The notes below the pieces were generated by a model, which saw only the letters and a program-made list of their open reading frames with translations, was not told where the DNA came from and did not search any database. DNA of 64,000 nucleotides from Xanthomonas hortorum pv. pelargonii (GTDB lineage: Bacteria > Pseudomonadota > Gammaproteobacteria > Xanthomonadales > Xanthomonadaceae). Below are positions 10,301 through 18,490 of this stretch, one piece after another. The position numbers were made by a program, and so were the translations under genes. Numbering within the stretch: the first letter of the stretch is position 1; each line of letters opens with the position of its first letter. The stretch is from NCBI RefSeq assembly GCF_024499015.1, contig NZ_CP098604.1, positions 1,550,001 to 1,614,000 of the forward strand, given 5' to 3'.

Positions 10301-10680
10301 CGGCCGCCCTCCCCGGTGTTGAGGCTGTTCTGCAGCTGCGCCACTTCCTTGCGGCGCTGTTCCAGCTGGGCGGTGACCACCGCTTCTTCGCTGCGGGCCT
10401 TGGCCAGATCGGCATCGGCAGCAGCGCGCAAGGCGATCTGCGGCACCTGCTTGCGCTGGCGCTTGTCCAGTTGCGCCTGCTGGGCCTGCATCAGTTCCTG
10501 TCGGGCCAGATTGACCAGATCGGGGGCGTATTGGTCGGCATCGGCCTGGGTGGCGCGTTGCACGGCCTGTTCGGCGGCGGTGAGCTCCGGTGCCACCTGG
10601 GCGGCGGCGGGAGAGGAAAGAACCATGAAACAGGCGATGCCATACAGGGATCGCCGCAAGTATGCGAAGCTAGCCGTCAT
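10297..10680 (-). CDS. DUF4398 domain exported protein
   Basis: This 127-residue protein has an N-terminal hydrophobic signal (SLYGIACFMVLSSPAAA) and an Ala/Gln-rich helical DUF4398 region (YAPDLVNLARQELMQAQQA). I chose the ATG at 10680 because the reading upstream of it has no signal-like character and overlaps the pilU leader. It forms a two-gene operon with the OmpA-like gene through an ATGA overlap. DUF4398/OmpA partners recur in proteobacteria as envelope proteins. The precise role is unknown. It is transcribed divergently from pilU over about 98 bp. Confidence 0.75.
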   Translation of the reverse strand: MTASFAYLRRSLYGIACFMVLSSPAAAQVAPELTAAEQAVQRATQADADQYAPDLVNLARQELMQAQQAQLDKRQRKQVPQIALRAAADADLAKARSEEAVVTAQLEQRRKEVAQLQNSLNTGEGGR

Positions 10681-10778
10681 TAGGGGAGCCGTAGCGAGAA
10701 GTCTCGAGCACGGCCATTGTCGGAAGCCTGCGGCGGACTTGCAACGAGACGCTGCTGTTTGTTGGGGAACCATTGCGC

Positions 10779-11912
10779 ATGGATATCGGCTACTTCCTGA
10801 AGCTGATGACCGAAAAGAATGCCTCGGACATGTTTTTGACCACCGGCGCGCCGGTGTACATCAAGATCGAAGGCAAGCTCTACCCGCTCGGCAATACGGG
10901 GTTGCCGCCGGGGATGGTCAAGAAAATCGCCTACTCGTTGATGGACGAGGGCCAGGTGCCGCAGTTCGAGCGCGACCTGGAACTCAACATGGCCATCTCG
11001 CTGCCCGACGCCGGACGCTTCCGTGTGAACGTGTTCAAGCAGCGCGGCGAAGCAGGCATGGTGATCCGCGCCATCCGCAGCCGGATCCCGAGCATCGAAG
11101 AGCTCAATCTGCCGCAGGTGCTCAAGGACGTCATCATGACGCCGCGCGGCCTGGTGCTGCTGGTCGGCTCGACCGGTTCCGGCAAGTCGACCTCGCTGGC
11201 CTCGATGATCGACCACCGCAACAGCACCACCACCGGGCACATCCTCACCATCGAGGACCCGATCGAATACCTGCACAAGCACAAGATGTCGATCGTGAAC
11301 CAGCGCGAAGTCGGCCTGGACACCCACACCTTCCAGAGCGCGCTGAAGAACGCGATGCGCGAGGCGCCGGACGTGATCCTGATCGGCGAAATCCTGGATG
11401 CCGAGACCATGGAGGCGGCGATCGCCTTCGCCGAGACCGGCCACCTGTGCCTGGCAACACTGCACTCCAACAATGCCGACCAGACCATCGAGCGCATTCT
11501 CAATTTCTTCCCGGAAAGCGCGCACAAGAACGTGCTGATGAATCTGGCGCTGAATTTGCGTGCGGTGGTCTCCCAGCGCCTGGTCAAGGGCCAGGACGGA
11601 CGCCGCCGCCCCGCCACCGAAGTCTTGCTCAACACCCCGATGATTCGCGACCTACTGCGACGCGGCCAGGTGCACGAGGTCAAGGCGGCGATGGAAGAAT
11701 CGCTGGAAGAAGGCATGCAGACCTTCGACCAATGCCTGTTCCGCATGGTCAAGTCAGGCGAGATCGAGCAGGAGGAAGCGCTGCGCGCCGCCGACTCGCG
11801 CGATGGTCTGGCGCTGAAGTTCCGCCTGTCCGAAGGCGGCTCCGGCGAGCACGACCCGTATGCGGATTACGAAACGGCCGCAACGCCCAAGATTAGCCAC
11901 GGGTTTGTTTAG
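10779..11912 (+). CDS. pilU: Type IV pilus retraction ATPase PilU
   Basis: The 377-residue hexameric secretion-type ATPase has Walker A GSTGSGKST and, where PilT has an MRD Walker B, IGEILD. It also has TGHLCLATLHSNNADQ and a PilU-like C-terminal extension after TFDQCLFRMVKSGEIEQEEALR. PilU assists PilT in pilus retraction at the inner-membrane base and affects twitching. The ATG at 10779 (MDIGYFLKLM) is preferred over an in-frame TTG six bases upstream because it fits the family N-terminus. pilT is not in this window, and both neighbours point the other way. Confidence 0.92.
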   Translation: MDIGYFLKLMTEKNASDMFLTTGAPVYIKIEGKLYPLGNTGLPPGMVKKIAYSLMDEGQVPQFERDLELNMAISLPDAGRFRVNVFKQRGEAGMVIRAIRSRIPSIEELNLPQVLKDVIMTPRGLVLLVGSTGSGKSTSLASMIDHRNSTTTGHILTIEDPIEYLHKHKMSIVNQREVGLDTHTFQSALKNAMREAPDVILIGEILDAETMEAAIAFAETGHLCLATLHSNNADQTIERILNFFPESAHKNVLMNLALNLRAVVSQRLVKGQDGRRRPATEVLLNTPMIRDLLRRGQVHEVKAAMEESLEEGMQTFDQCLFRMVKSGEIEQEEALRAADSRDGLALKFRLSEGGSGEHDPYADYETAATPKISHGFV

Positions 11913-11914
11913 AA

Positions 11915-11973
11915 CGACCAACAAAATGTAGCGTGCGGCCGCATGGCGTTGAGCGCAGTGGTTTTGTTGGTCG
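11915..11973 (+). terminator. 12-bp inverted repeat after pilU
   Basis: CGACCAACAAAA (11915-11926) and TTTTGTTGGTCG (11962-11973) are perfect complements starting three bases after the pilU stop. The loop is long (35 nt) and no T-run follows, so it is a structural 3'-end candidate rather than a canonical intrinsic terminator. Confidence 0.4.
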
Positions 11974-12045
11974 CATCTTGTTGGATGCAGTCAAAAGTCC
12001 TGAGCAAAACGCCTAGTCGGGTCGAGAGCGCGGTGCCCTCACCGC

Positions 12046-12115
12046 TCGCGGGACACGCCGTGAATCCGTCCATGGAGGCTCAGTGGCGGCATCCCATGCC
12101 GCCACATGGTCCCGC
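12046..12115 (+). repeat. Palindromic intergenic repeat, copy 1
   Basis: This is an approximately 70-bp unit starting TCGCGGGACACGCCG and ending GGTCCCGC, so its ends are inverted repeats. It contains an inner hairpin GTGGCGGCAT/ATGCCGCCAC (12083-12105). A second copy lies 94 bp away in the opposite orientation. The first 36 positions of the two copies match at about 28. The layout suggests a non-autonomous palindromic element (REP- or MITE-like). No protein is encoded anywhere in the 11913-12432 gap. Confidence 0.6.
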
Positions 12116-12192
12116 AATCGGCGAGGACACCGCACCAGAAAGTCTGTTGATTGCTTTGTTGAAAGCCATAAACACCGGCCATCTCCGATGGT

Positions 12193-12294
12193 CCTTGCCC
12201 GCCCACCGTCGCGGGACCTTACGCGGCATGGATGCCGCGTAAGGGCCTACACGGACGTACTTGCGGCGTGTCCCGCGAGGGTGGGCGGGCAAGG
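12193..12294 (-). repeat. Palindromic intergenic repeat, copy 2, inside a 24-bp outer inverted repeat
   Basis: The minus-strand copy spans about 12209-12278 and again starts TCGCGGGACACGCCG. Its inner hairpin is perfect over 13 bp (12217-12229 with 12232-12244). The flanks extend the pairing to a 24-bp arm with one mismatch (12193-12216 with 12271-12294). The whole segment can fold into one large cruciform or RNA hairpin between pilU and maiA, which are convergent. Confidence 0.6.
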
Positions 12295-12432
12295 GCCCTG
12301 CAGCACTGCCGCAGATCAGCACCCTGCAGTAGACCGGCGTGAGCATCAGCGGCCGCACGTCGATGGCTTGGCGCGCCCTCTGCATTGCGGGAGACTGCCC
12401 GAAGGGCAGATGCGGCCGGCAACTCCCCGTTT

Positions 12433-13095
12433 CTACACTGCCGCGTCAGGCTGCACTTCCGGCCGCGCCGCATCGAACGCCGGCAGTGCCAGGCACGCCT
12501 GTTCGATACGTTGCAGGGTTGGATACGGCGTCAGATCGACGGCGAAACGGCGCGCGTTGTAGAGCTGCGGAATCAGCACGCAATCGGCCAGACCAGGCGT
12601 GTCGCCGTGGCAGAACGCGCCGGTGTGCAGGTCATTGCCCAACTGCGCTTCCAGTGCCGCAAACCCGCGCTGCATCCAGTGCTGCGTCCACTCCTGGCGT
12701 CGTGCGGCAGCCAGTTGCCATTCGCGTTCGAAAAACTGGGTGACGCGCAGATTGTTGAGCGGATGCACATCGCAGGCGATGACCTGCGCCAATGCACGCA
12801 CGCGGGCGCGCTCGGCCGGCGCGGCGGGTAGCAACCGCGCACTGTCCGGGAACGCATCTTCCAGATATTCCAGGATCGCCAGCGACTGCGGAATCACCAC
12901 CGTGCCATGCCGCAACGTGGGCACCAGTTCCTGCGGATTGAGCTGCGCATACGCCGGCGCGTGCTGCTCGCCGCCATCGCGCACCAGATGCACCGGATGC
13001 GCGATGTAGGCCAGCGCCTTCAACTGCAGGCCGATGCGCACGCGATACGCGGCGCTGGAGCGCCAGTACGAAAACAATTCCAGTGGCGCGCTCAT
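12433..13095 (-). CDS. maiA: Maleylacetoacetate isomerase (zeta-class GST)
   Basis: The 220-residue protein has the zeta GST motif SSAAYRVRI near residues 13-21, which binds glutathione. The thioredoxin-like N-domain contains NPQELVPTLRHG, and a helical C-domain follows. It isomerises maleylacetoacetate to fumarylacetoacetate in homogentisate (tyrosine/phenylalanine) breakdown. The gene directly upstream on the same strand (55 bp away) is a fumarylacetoacetate hydrolase, which would take the product, so the two form a catabolic operon. Confidence 0.9.
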   Translation of the reverse strand: MSAPLELFSYWRSSAAYRVRIGLQLKALAYIAHPVHLVRDGGEQHAPAYAQLNPQELVPTLRHGTVVIPQSLAILEYLEDAFPDSARLLPAAPAERARVRALAQVIACDVHPLNNLRVTQFFEREWQLAAARRQEWTQHWMQRGFAALEAQLGNDLHTGAFCHGDTPGLADCVLIPQLYNARRFAVDLTPYPTLQRIEQACLALPAFDAARPEVQPDAAV

Positions 13096-13150
13096 GCCCT
13101 GCCCCGCGTGCAGTTATTCGTAGCGACCTTCGCAGACGCCTTTGCCGCTG

Positions 13151-14140
13151 TCATGGCAGCGGCTGACGTTCGATGCGCTGTTCGATCGCACCGAAGATGC
13201 TGGTGCCATCGGCATCGAACATTTCGATCCGCACCACATCCCCGAAGGACATGAACGGTGTGCTCGGCTTACCGTCGCGCAAGGTCTCCACCACGCGCTG
13301 TTCGGCAAAACACGAGGCGCCCAGCGTGGTGTCCTGGTTGGCGATGGTGCCGGATCCGACGATGGTGCCAGCCGACAGCGGCCGCGTTTTGGCAGCGTGG
13401 GCAATCAACTGTGCGAAGTCGAACTGCATGTCGTTGCCGGCTTCCGGCGCACCGAACCAGGTACCGTTGACGTGGGTGACCAGCGGCAGATGCACCTTGT
13501 TGTCGCGCCACGCCTCGTCCAACTCATCGACGGTGACGAACACCGGCGACAGCGCCGAGCGCGGCTTGGATTGCACGAAACCGAAGCCCTTGGCGAGCTC
13601 GGCCGGAATCAGGTTGCGCAGCGAAACGTCATTGACCAGCCCGACAAACTGGATGTGCGCTGCGGCCAATTCGGGCGATGCGCCCATCGGCACGTCGTCG
13701 GTGATCACCACCAGCTCGGCTTCCAGATCGATGCCGTGCTCCTCGCTGATCACCTTGATGGCGTCACGCGGGCCGTAGAAGCCCGCGCTGGTGGCCTGGT
13801 ACATCAGCGGGTCGGTGTAGAAGCTCTCCGGCACCTCGGCATTGCGCGCACGGCGCACCCGCTCCACATGCGGCAGGTAGGCGCTGCCATCGACGAACTC
13901 GTAAGCGCGCGGCAGCGGTGCGGCCAGCGCCTGCAGATCCAGATCGAACACGCCATCGGCACTGCCCTCGTTGAGCGAGGCCGACAAGGCATTCAGGCGC
14001 GGCGCGACATTGCTCCAGTCCTCCAGCGCGCGCTGCAGCGTGGGCGCGATACCGGTGGCGCGCACCGCCGTGCGCAGATCGCGCGAGACCACGATCAGGC
14101 TGCCATCGCGGCCGCCTTCCTTCAGGGAACCTAGCTTCAT
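13151..14140 (-). CDS. Fumarylacetoacetate hydrolase family protein
   Basis: The 329-residue FAH-family enzyme probably cleaves fumarylacetoacetate to fumarate and acetoacetate. Supporting segments are YEFVDGSAYLPHVERVRRAR, the metal-site region around EEHGIDLEAELVVITDD, and the late GTIVGSGTIAN loop. The start is the ATG at 14140 (MKLGSLKEGG). An AGGA lies five bases upstream, whereas the longer open frame to 14410 runs through the divergent rhlE promoter. It is co-directional with maiA. Other FAH-fold hydrolases act on related beta-diketones, so exact substrate specificity is inferred from this pairing. Confidence 0.85.
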   Translation of the reverse strand: MKLGSLKEGGRDGSLIVVSRDLRTAVRATGIAPTLQRALEDWSNVAPRLNALSASLNEGSADGVFDLDLQALAAPLPRAYEFVDGSAYLPHVERVRRARNAEVPESFYTDPLMYQATSAGFYGPRDAIKVISEEHGIDLEAELVVITDDVPMGASPELAAAHIQFVGLVNDVSLRNLIPAELAKGFGFVQSKPRSALSPVFVTVDELDEAWRDNKVHLPLVTHVNGTWFGAPEAGNDMQFDFAQLIAHAAKTRPLSAGTIVGSGTIANQDTTLGASCFAEQRVVETLRDGKPSTPFMSFGDVVRIEMFDADGTSIFGAIEQRIERQPLP

Positions 14141-14241
14141 GACCATCCTGTGCTGTGGCTGATCGGCCGATTGTACGGCCTGCTGCAACACTGGTTGAAG
14201 TTGAAACAACTGACCCGTAGCCCAACCGATGAACTCGCCTT

Positions 14242-14270
14242 TTGTGCAGCGCGCCAAACGCGCGTACACT
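14242..14270 (+). promoter_or_regulatory. Candidate sigma-70 promoter and long leader for rhlE
   Basis: TTGTGC (14242-14247) and TACACT (14265-14270) are separated by exactly 17 bp. The predicted start near 14277 gives a leader of about 240 nt before the rhlE ATG. The leader can form a hairpin around 14377-14401 (AACCCATC with GATTGGGTT). The rest of this 377-bp divergent gap shows nothing further. Long leaders are common for RNA-helicase genes; a regulatory role here is inference. Confidence 0.5.
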
Positions 14271-14517
14271 TGCCGGGTCTGCATGCGGCCGTCCGTTTCC
14301 CTTAGGGACAGCCGGCGAGGCCAGGATCGATCGATCCGCTCGCCCGCCCCACCCGACGCCTTTCGTGGTGCCGACAAACCCATCGCTCTTTGATTGGGTT
14401 GTTCCACCATCTCGCAGCGCGGTTCACGGGAACGCTCCGAGCCTCACTTTTTTGCATCTGCAATGCGTCTGCGCTCCGGGCTCTGCCTGGTGGCGACGCT
14501 TTACTTGGAGCTTCCTG

Positions 14518-15906
14518 ATGTCTTTTGAATCCCTGGGCCTTGCGCCCTTCCTGCTGCGCGCGTTGGCCGAGCAGGGCTATGAAACCCCCACCGCGATCCA
14601 GCAGCAGGCAATCCCGCTGGTGCTGGCAGGTCACGACCTGCTGGCCGGCGCACAGACCGGTACCGGCAAGACCGCCGCGTTCGGCCTGCCGCTGCTGCAG
14701 CACCTGGGCACCACGCCGCAGCCGGTCAACGGCCCGCGCAAGCCGCGCGCGCTGATCCTGACCCCCACCCGCGAGCTGGCCACCCAGGTGCATGACAGCC
14801 TGCGCGGCTACAGCAAGTACCTGCGCATTCCGAGCGCGGTGATCTACGGCGGCGTGGGCATGGGCAACCAGCTCGACACTCTGCGTCGTGGCGTAGACCT
14901 GCTGATCGCCTGCCCGGGCCGGCTGATCGACCATATCGAGCGTCGCAGCGTGGACCTGTCCGGCATCGAAGTGCTGATCCTGGACGAAGCCGACCGCATG
15001 CTCGACATGGGCTTTTTGCCGTCGATCAAGCGCATCCTGACCAAGCTGCCGCGCCAGGACCGCCAGACCCTGCTGTTCTCGGCCACGTTCGAAGAGAACA
15101 TCAAGCAGCTGGCGCTGGAATTCATGCGCAACCCGATGCAGATCCAGGTCACCCCGAGCAACACCGTGGCCGAGAGCATCACCCACCGCGTGCACCCGGT
15201 CGATGGCGCGCGCAAGCGTGATCTGCTGCTGCACCTGCTGGCGCAGGACAGCCGCGAGCAGACCCTGGTCTTCGCGCGTACCAAGCACGGCAGCGACAAG
15301 CTGGCACTGTTCCTGGAAAAATCCGGCATCAAGACCGCGGCGATCCACGGCAACAAGAGCCAGGGTCAGCGTATGCGTGCCCTGAGCGACTTCAAGGCCG
15401 GCCGCGTGACCGTGCTGGTGGCCACCGATATCGCCGCGCGCGGCATCGACATCAACGAGCTGCCGAAGGTCATCAACTACGACCTGCCGATGGTGGCCGA
15501 GGATTACGTGCACCGCATCGGCCGCACCGGCCGTAACGGCTCCACCGGCGAGGCGATCTCGCTGGTGGCGCAGGACGAGGCCAAGCTGCTGCGCCAGATC
15601 GTGCGCATGCTGGGCCGCGACGTGGAAATCCGCGACGTGCCGGGCTACGAGCCGCAGACCCCGATCCGCTGGGGCAACAGCGCCCCGGGCCGTGCCGAAC
15701 AGCCGGGTGGCGATCGCGCGCCGCGCAAGAGCCACGCCCGTCGTCCGCATGGCGAGGCACCGCGTCAGGCGCATGCGCATGCCGGCCCGAAGAAGCCAGG
15801 TGGTCAGCGCAGCAGCGGTCCGCGTCAGGCCGGTGTTGCCGCCGGTGCCGGCGCAGGCCGTCGCGATGGTGGCCGTGGTGGTCAGCGTCCGAGCGGCACG
15901 CGCTGA
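14518..15906 (+). CDS. rhlE: DEAD-box ATP-dependent RNA helicase RhlE
   Basis: The 462-residue helicase has all core motifs: Q-motif region PTAIQQQAIP, motif I AQTGTGKT, DEAD in LDEADRMLDMGF, SAT, and HRIGRTGR in motif VI. An Arg/Gly/Pro/His-rich basic tail follows (about 390-462). It unwinds short RNA duplexes in ribosome assembly or mRNA turnover. The start at 14518 has GGAG upstream (14507-14510) and gives the standard MSFESLGLAPFLLRAL N-terminus. The longer open frame is the leader. It is monocistronic, ending in a strong terminator. Confidence 0.93.
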   Translation: MSFESLGLAPFLLRALAEQGYETPTAIQQQAIPLVLAGHDLLAGAQTGTGKTAAFGLPLLQHLGTTPQPVNGPRKPRALILTPTRELATQVHDSLRGYSKYLRIPSAVIYGGVGMGNQLDTLRRGVDLLIACPGRLIDHIERRSVDLSGIEVLILDEADRMLDMGFLPSIKRILTKLPRQDRQTLLFSATFEENIKQLALEFMRNPMQIQVTPSNTVAESITHRVHPVDGARKRDLLLHLLAQDSREQTLVFARTKHGSDKLALFLEKSGIKTAAIHGNKSQGQRMRALSDFKAGRVTVLVATDIAARGIDINELPKVINYDLPMVAEDYVHRIGRTGRNGSTGEAISLVAQDEAKLLRQIVRMLGRDVEIRDVPGYEPQTPIRWGNSAPGRAEQPGGDRAPRKSHARRPHGEAPRQAHAHAGPKKPGGQRSSGPRQAGVAAGAGAGRRDGGRGGQRPSGTR

Positions 15907-15956
15907 ATCCTGCGCGCCGGTGCGACCGGCGCTTAGGCATGCGGTGAACTGAAAGG

Positions 15957-15985
15957 AAAAGCCGCCCTTCGGGGCGGCTTTTTTG
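15957..15985 (+). terminator. Intrinsic terminator of rhlE
   Basis: GCCGCCC-TTCG-GGGCGGC (15961-15978) is followed by TTTTTT and preceded by AAAA. It is a canonical stem with a UUCG tetraloop that can work in both directions. It lies between rhlE and the convergent peptidase gene. Confidence 0.93.
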
Positions 15986-16093
15986 TGGGCGCAAGCGGGG
16001 CAATGTGGGCATGACGCTAACGGCGCATTCCAAAGGTGTGCGACGCAGCTTGCTTCCACACGGATGGCACATGCCAGCCCGCGCGCGCGCTGC

Positions 16094-18379
16094 CTAGCCT
16101 TCGATCAACGCCGTATTGCGATCGATCGCCTCGCGATACCTATCCAGCACTGCGGCGGTCTGCACGATGTATTTGCTCAGATCGTCCCAACGCCGGTCTT
16201 CCAACGCTTCGCGAATACCCGGCAAGGTCTTGACCTCGTAGCCGGTGGCCAGGCCCGGTGCGTAGATCAGGTTCCGGTACCACGGCCGGCCCGGCAAACC
16301 ACCTTCCGCCAGCAGGGTCTGGTCGATGCGCTGCAGCGAGGCATTGAGCTTGCCGCGCACGCCTGCATCAAGGTTGCCGCCGCGCGATGCGAGTGCATCG
16401 TCGTAACGCTTGGCGCTGGTTTGCAAGCGCGTAATCGCCTGATCCAATGCGGCGAAGTCGATCTGCGGCACCGCGGCTTTCGGCTCGGGGGCACGTTGCG
16501 GGCGATTGGGATTGTCGACCGCGGCGTAGGCACCGGCCTGCAACAACTCGGCCTGCGTGCGTGCGGCAGTGCGGTCGCTATCGGCCTGCTGCTTGAGCTC
16601 CTGCGCGTAACCGGCCACCGCATCGGCAAAATCGCCGAAACGCTGCGGCAACACCGGTGCATTTGCCACGCGCAACACGGTGCGGCCTACGGTCTGCGAC
16701 AGCAGCGGCAGATAGCTGAAGTCCGGGTCGATGTAGCGCGCGAAGTAATCGTAGGAGTCGTACAGCGAGTGATAGACACCGCTCCCGCCGCCCTGCCCGC
16801 CATAGCCCAGATCCAGCGTCGCTAATCCCAGATGCTGCAGGAACGGGCTGTAGTCGCTGCCCGAGCCCAGCGCCTTGAGCGGCACATCGCCACCGGCCGC
16901 GACCTGCTTGGCGATGTCCTTCTGCGCCGGCTTGGCGGTGGGTGCCAAGGCATCGATACGGGCACGTGCGCGTTGACGTTCGAGCACGCTCACGCCGCTG
17001 TCGGGGTCGCGCAGATCCGCTGCCACGCCGTTGACCAGCCGCTGCAGCGCATGGCTGCCGCCGGCGTTGAGAAAGCCACGCCCATTGCCGTCGGTGTTGA
17101 CGTACAGCACCGCCTTGCGGCGCAGTTCGTCGGCGTGCTGTTCGGCCCACTCTGTGGAGCCGAGCAGGCCGGCTTCTTCGCCGTCCCAGCTGGCATACAC
17201 GAGCGTGCGCTTGGGGCGCTGGCCTTGCTTGGCCAGCTCACCGATTGCCTTGGCTTCGGCCAGTAATGCGGTGGTGCCCGACAAAGGATCGGCCGCACCG
17301 AACACCCAGCCGTCGCGGTGATTGCCGCGCACCACCCACTGGTCCGGATACTCGCTGCCACGCAGGGTGGCGATGACGTTGTAGATGGTCTTGCTGCCCC
17401 AATCCGCATCGACCTTGAGATGCACGCGCGCGGTGTCATCGCCGCCGATGCGGTAGGTGATCGGCAAGGCGCCGCGCCAGTCTTCCGGTGCCACCGGCCC
17501 GCGCAACGCGGCCAGCAAGGGCTGCGCGTCGCCCCAGCTGATCGGCAGCGTGGGAATCTTCAACACGCTGCCGGCCTGCTCGATCTTCAGGCGTTTGGCG
17601 CCCTTGCTGGCGCCGATGCCCGGGGTGAGCGGATCGCCGGGATAGATCGCGAAGTTGGCGACCGAGCCGCGTTGCACGCTCCACTGGTTGCGCGCCGGTC
17701 CATCCGGATACGCCTGATCCTGGAAGTAGCCGTCGTCGCGCGGATCGGAATAGATGATCGCGCCGATCGCGCCGTGCTCCTGTGCCAGCCGCGGCTTGAG
17801 CCCGCGCCAGCCCTTGCCGTAGCGGGCAATGACGATCTTGCCGCGTACATCCACGCCGTTGCGCGCGAGCGCTTCGTAGTCTTCGGCGATGCCGTAATTG
17901 ACGTAGACCAGGTCGCCGGTGACATCGCCATTGCCGCCATAGATCACATACGGTGGCAGCACGTTGTCGGTCTGAGTAGAGGTACTGTCGCCCGGCAGCG
18001 GCGGCTCCTTGAGACGGGCGACATACGGTTTGGCGCCAAGCAGTTCCAGCTGCGAGGTCTTGGGCGAGGGCCACAACACTTCGAAGGTTTCGATGCGCGC
18101 ATCCCAGCCGTAGGCGCGCAGGCGCGTTTGCAGATCGCGGGCGTTTTCAAGGTTATGCGGCGAGCCGACGTGGTTGGGCGCCGACGCCCATTGCTTCAAC
18201 CAGCCGCGATAATCGGCGTCCTTCAATCCGCTATCGAAACGTGCTTCCAGCGCGCGTTGTGCCTGCGCGGCAGCGGCGTCGTAACCCGGCAGTGCGGCGG
18301 GTTGGGCCGCAGGTTGTGCGGCCAGGGCAGGCGCGACGAATGCCAGGGCGAGTAGCCAGGCGTGCTGCGAAGAGGTCAT
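16094..18379 (-). CDS. Exported M28 metallopeptidase of the glutamate carboxypeptidase II (PSMA) type
   Basis: The 761-residue protein has a signal peptide (LLALAFVAPALAAQPA), a PA insertion domain (about 110-330) and an M28 catalytic domain. The zinc-site segments are NHRDGWVFGAADPLSGTT and ASWDGEEAGLLGSTEW, followed by a YSPFLQHLG region. A C-terminal transferrin-receptor-like dimerisation domain completes the GCPII layout. It probably trims acidic peptides in the periplasm. AAGGA precedes the ATG at 18379. The gene upstream on the same strand encodes a TonB receptor 111 bp away, which suggests joint peptide uptake and processing; that link is inference. Confidence 0.9.
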   Translation of the reverse strand: MTSSQHAWLLALAFVAPALAAQPAAQPAALPGYDAAAAQAQRALEARFDSGLKDADYRGWLKQWASAPNHVGSPHNLENARDLQTRLRAYGWDARIETFEVLWPSPKTSQLELLGAKPYVARLKEPPLPGDSTSTQTDNVLPPYVIYGGNGDVTGDLVYVNYGIAEDYEALARNGVDVRGKIVIARYGKGWRGLKPRLAQEHGAIGAIIYSDPRDDGYFQDQAYPDGPARNQWSVQRGSVANFAIYPGDPLTPGIGASKGAKRLKIEQAGSVLKIPTLPISWGDAQPLLAALRGPVAPEDWRGALPITYRIGGDDTARVHLKVDADWGSKTIYNVIATLRGSEYPDQWVVRGNHRDGWVFGAADPLSGTTALLAEAKAIGELAKQGQRPKRTLVYASWDGEEAGLLGSTEWAEQHADELRRKAVLYVNTDGNGRGFLNAGGSHALQRLVNGVAADLRDPDSGVSVLERQRARARIDALAPTAKPAQKDIAKQVAAGGDVPLKALGSGSDYSPFLQHLGLATLDLGYGGQGGGSGVYHSLYDSYDYFARYIDPDFSYLPLLSQTVGRTVLRVANAPVLPQRFGDFADAVAGYAQELKQQADSDRTAARTQAELLQAGAYAAVDNPNRPQRAPEPKAAVPQIDFAALDQAITRLQTSAKRYDDALASRGGNLDAGVRGKLNASLQRIDQTLLAEGGLPGRPWYRNLIYAPGLATGYEVKTLPGIREALEDRRWDDLSKYIVQTAAVLDRYREAIDRNTALIEG

Positions 18380-18490
18380 CGTAGTTCCTTGAATAAAGTG
18401 TCCGGGGTAAACGGCGATTGGTTTGATACAGGGCGCTGGCGAGCACACAGCCACCATCGCACGGCCGCACACGGGCCGTGCGTGCGCCGA

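Noticed and set aside
14302..16059. 585-codon frame opposite rhlE
   Set aside because: Antisense shadow of the helicase, and it crosses the strong rhlE terminator.
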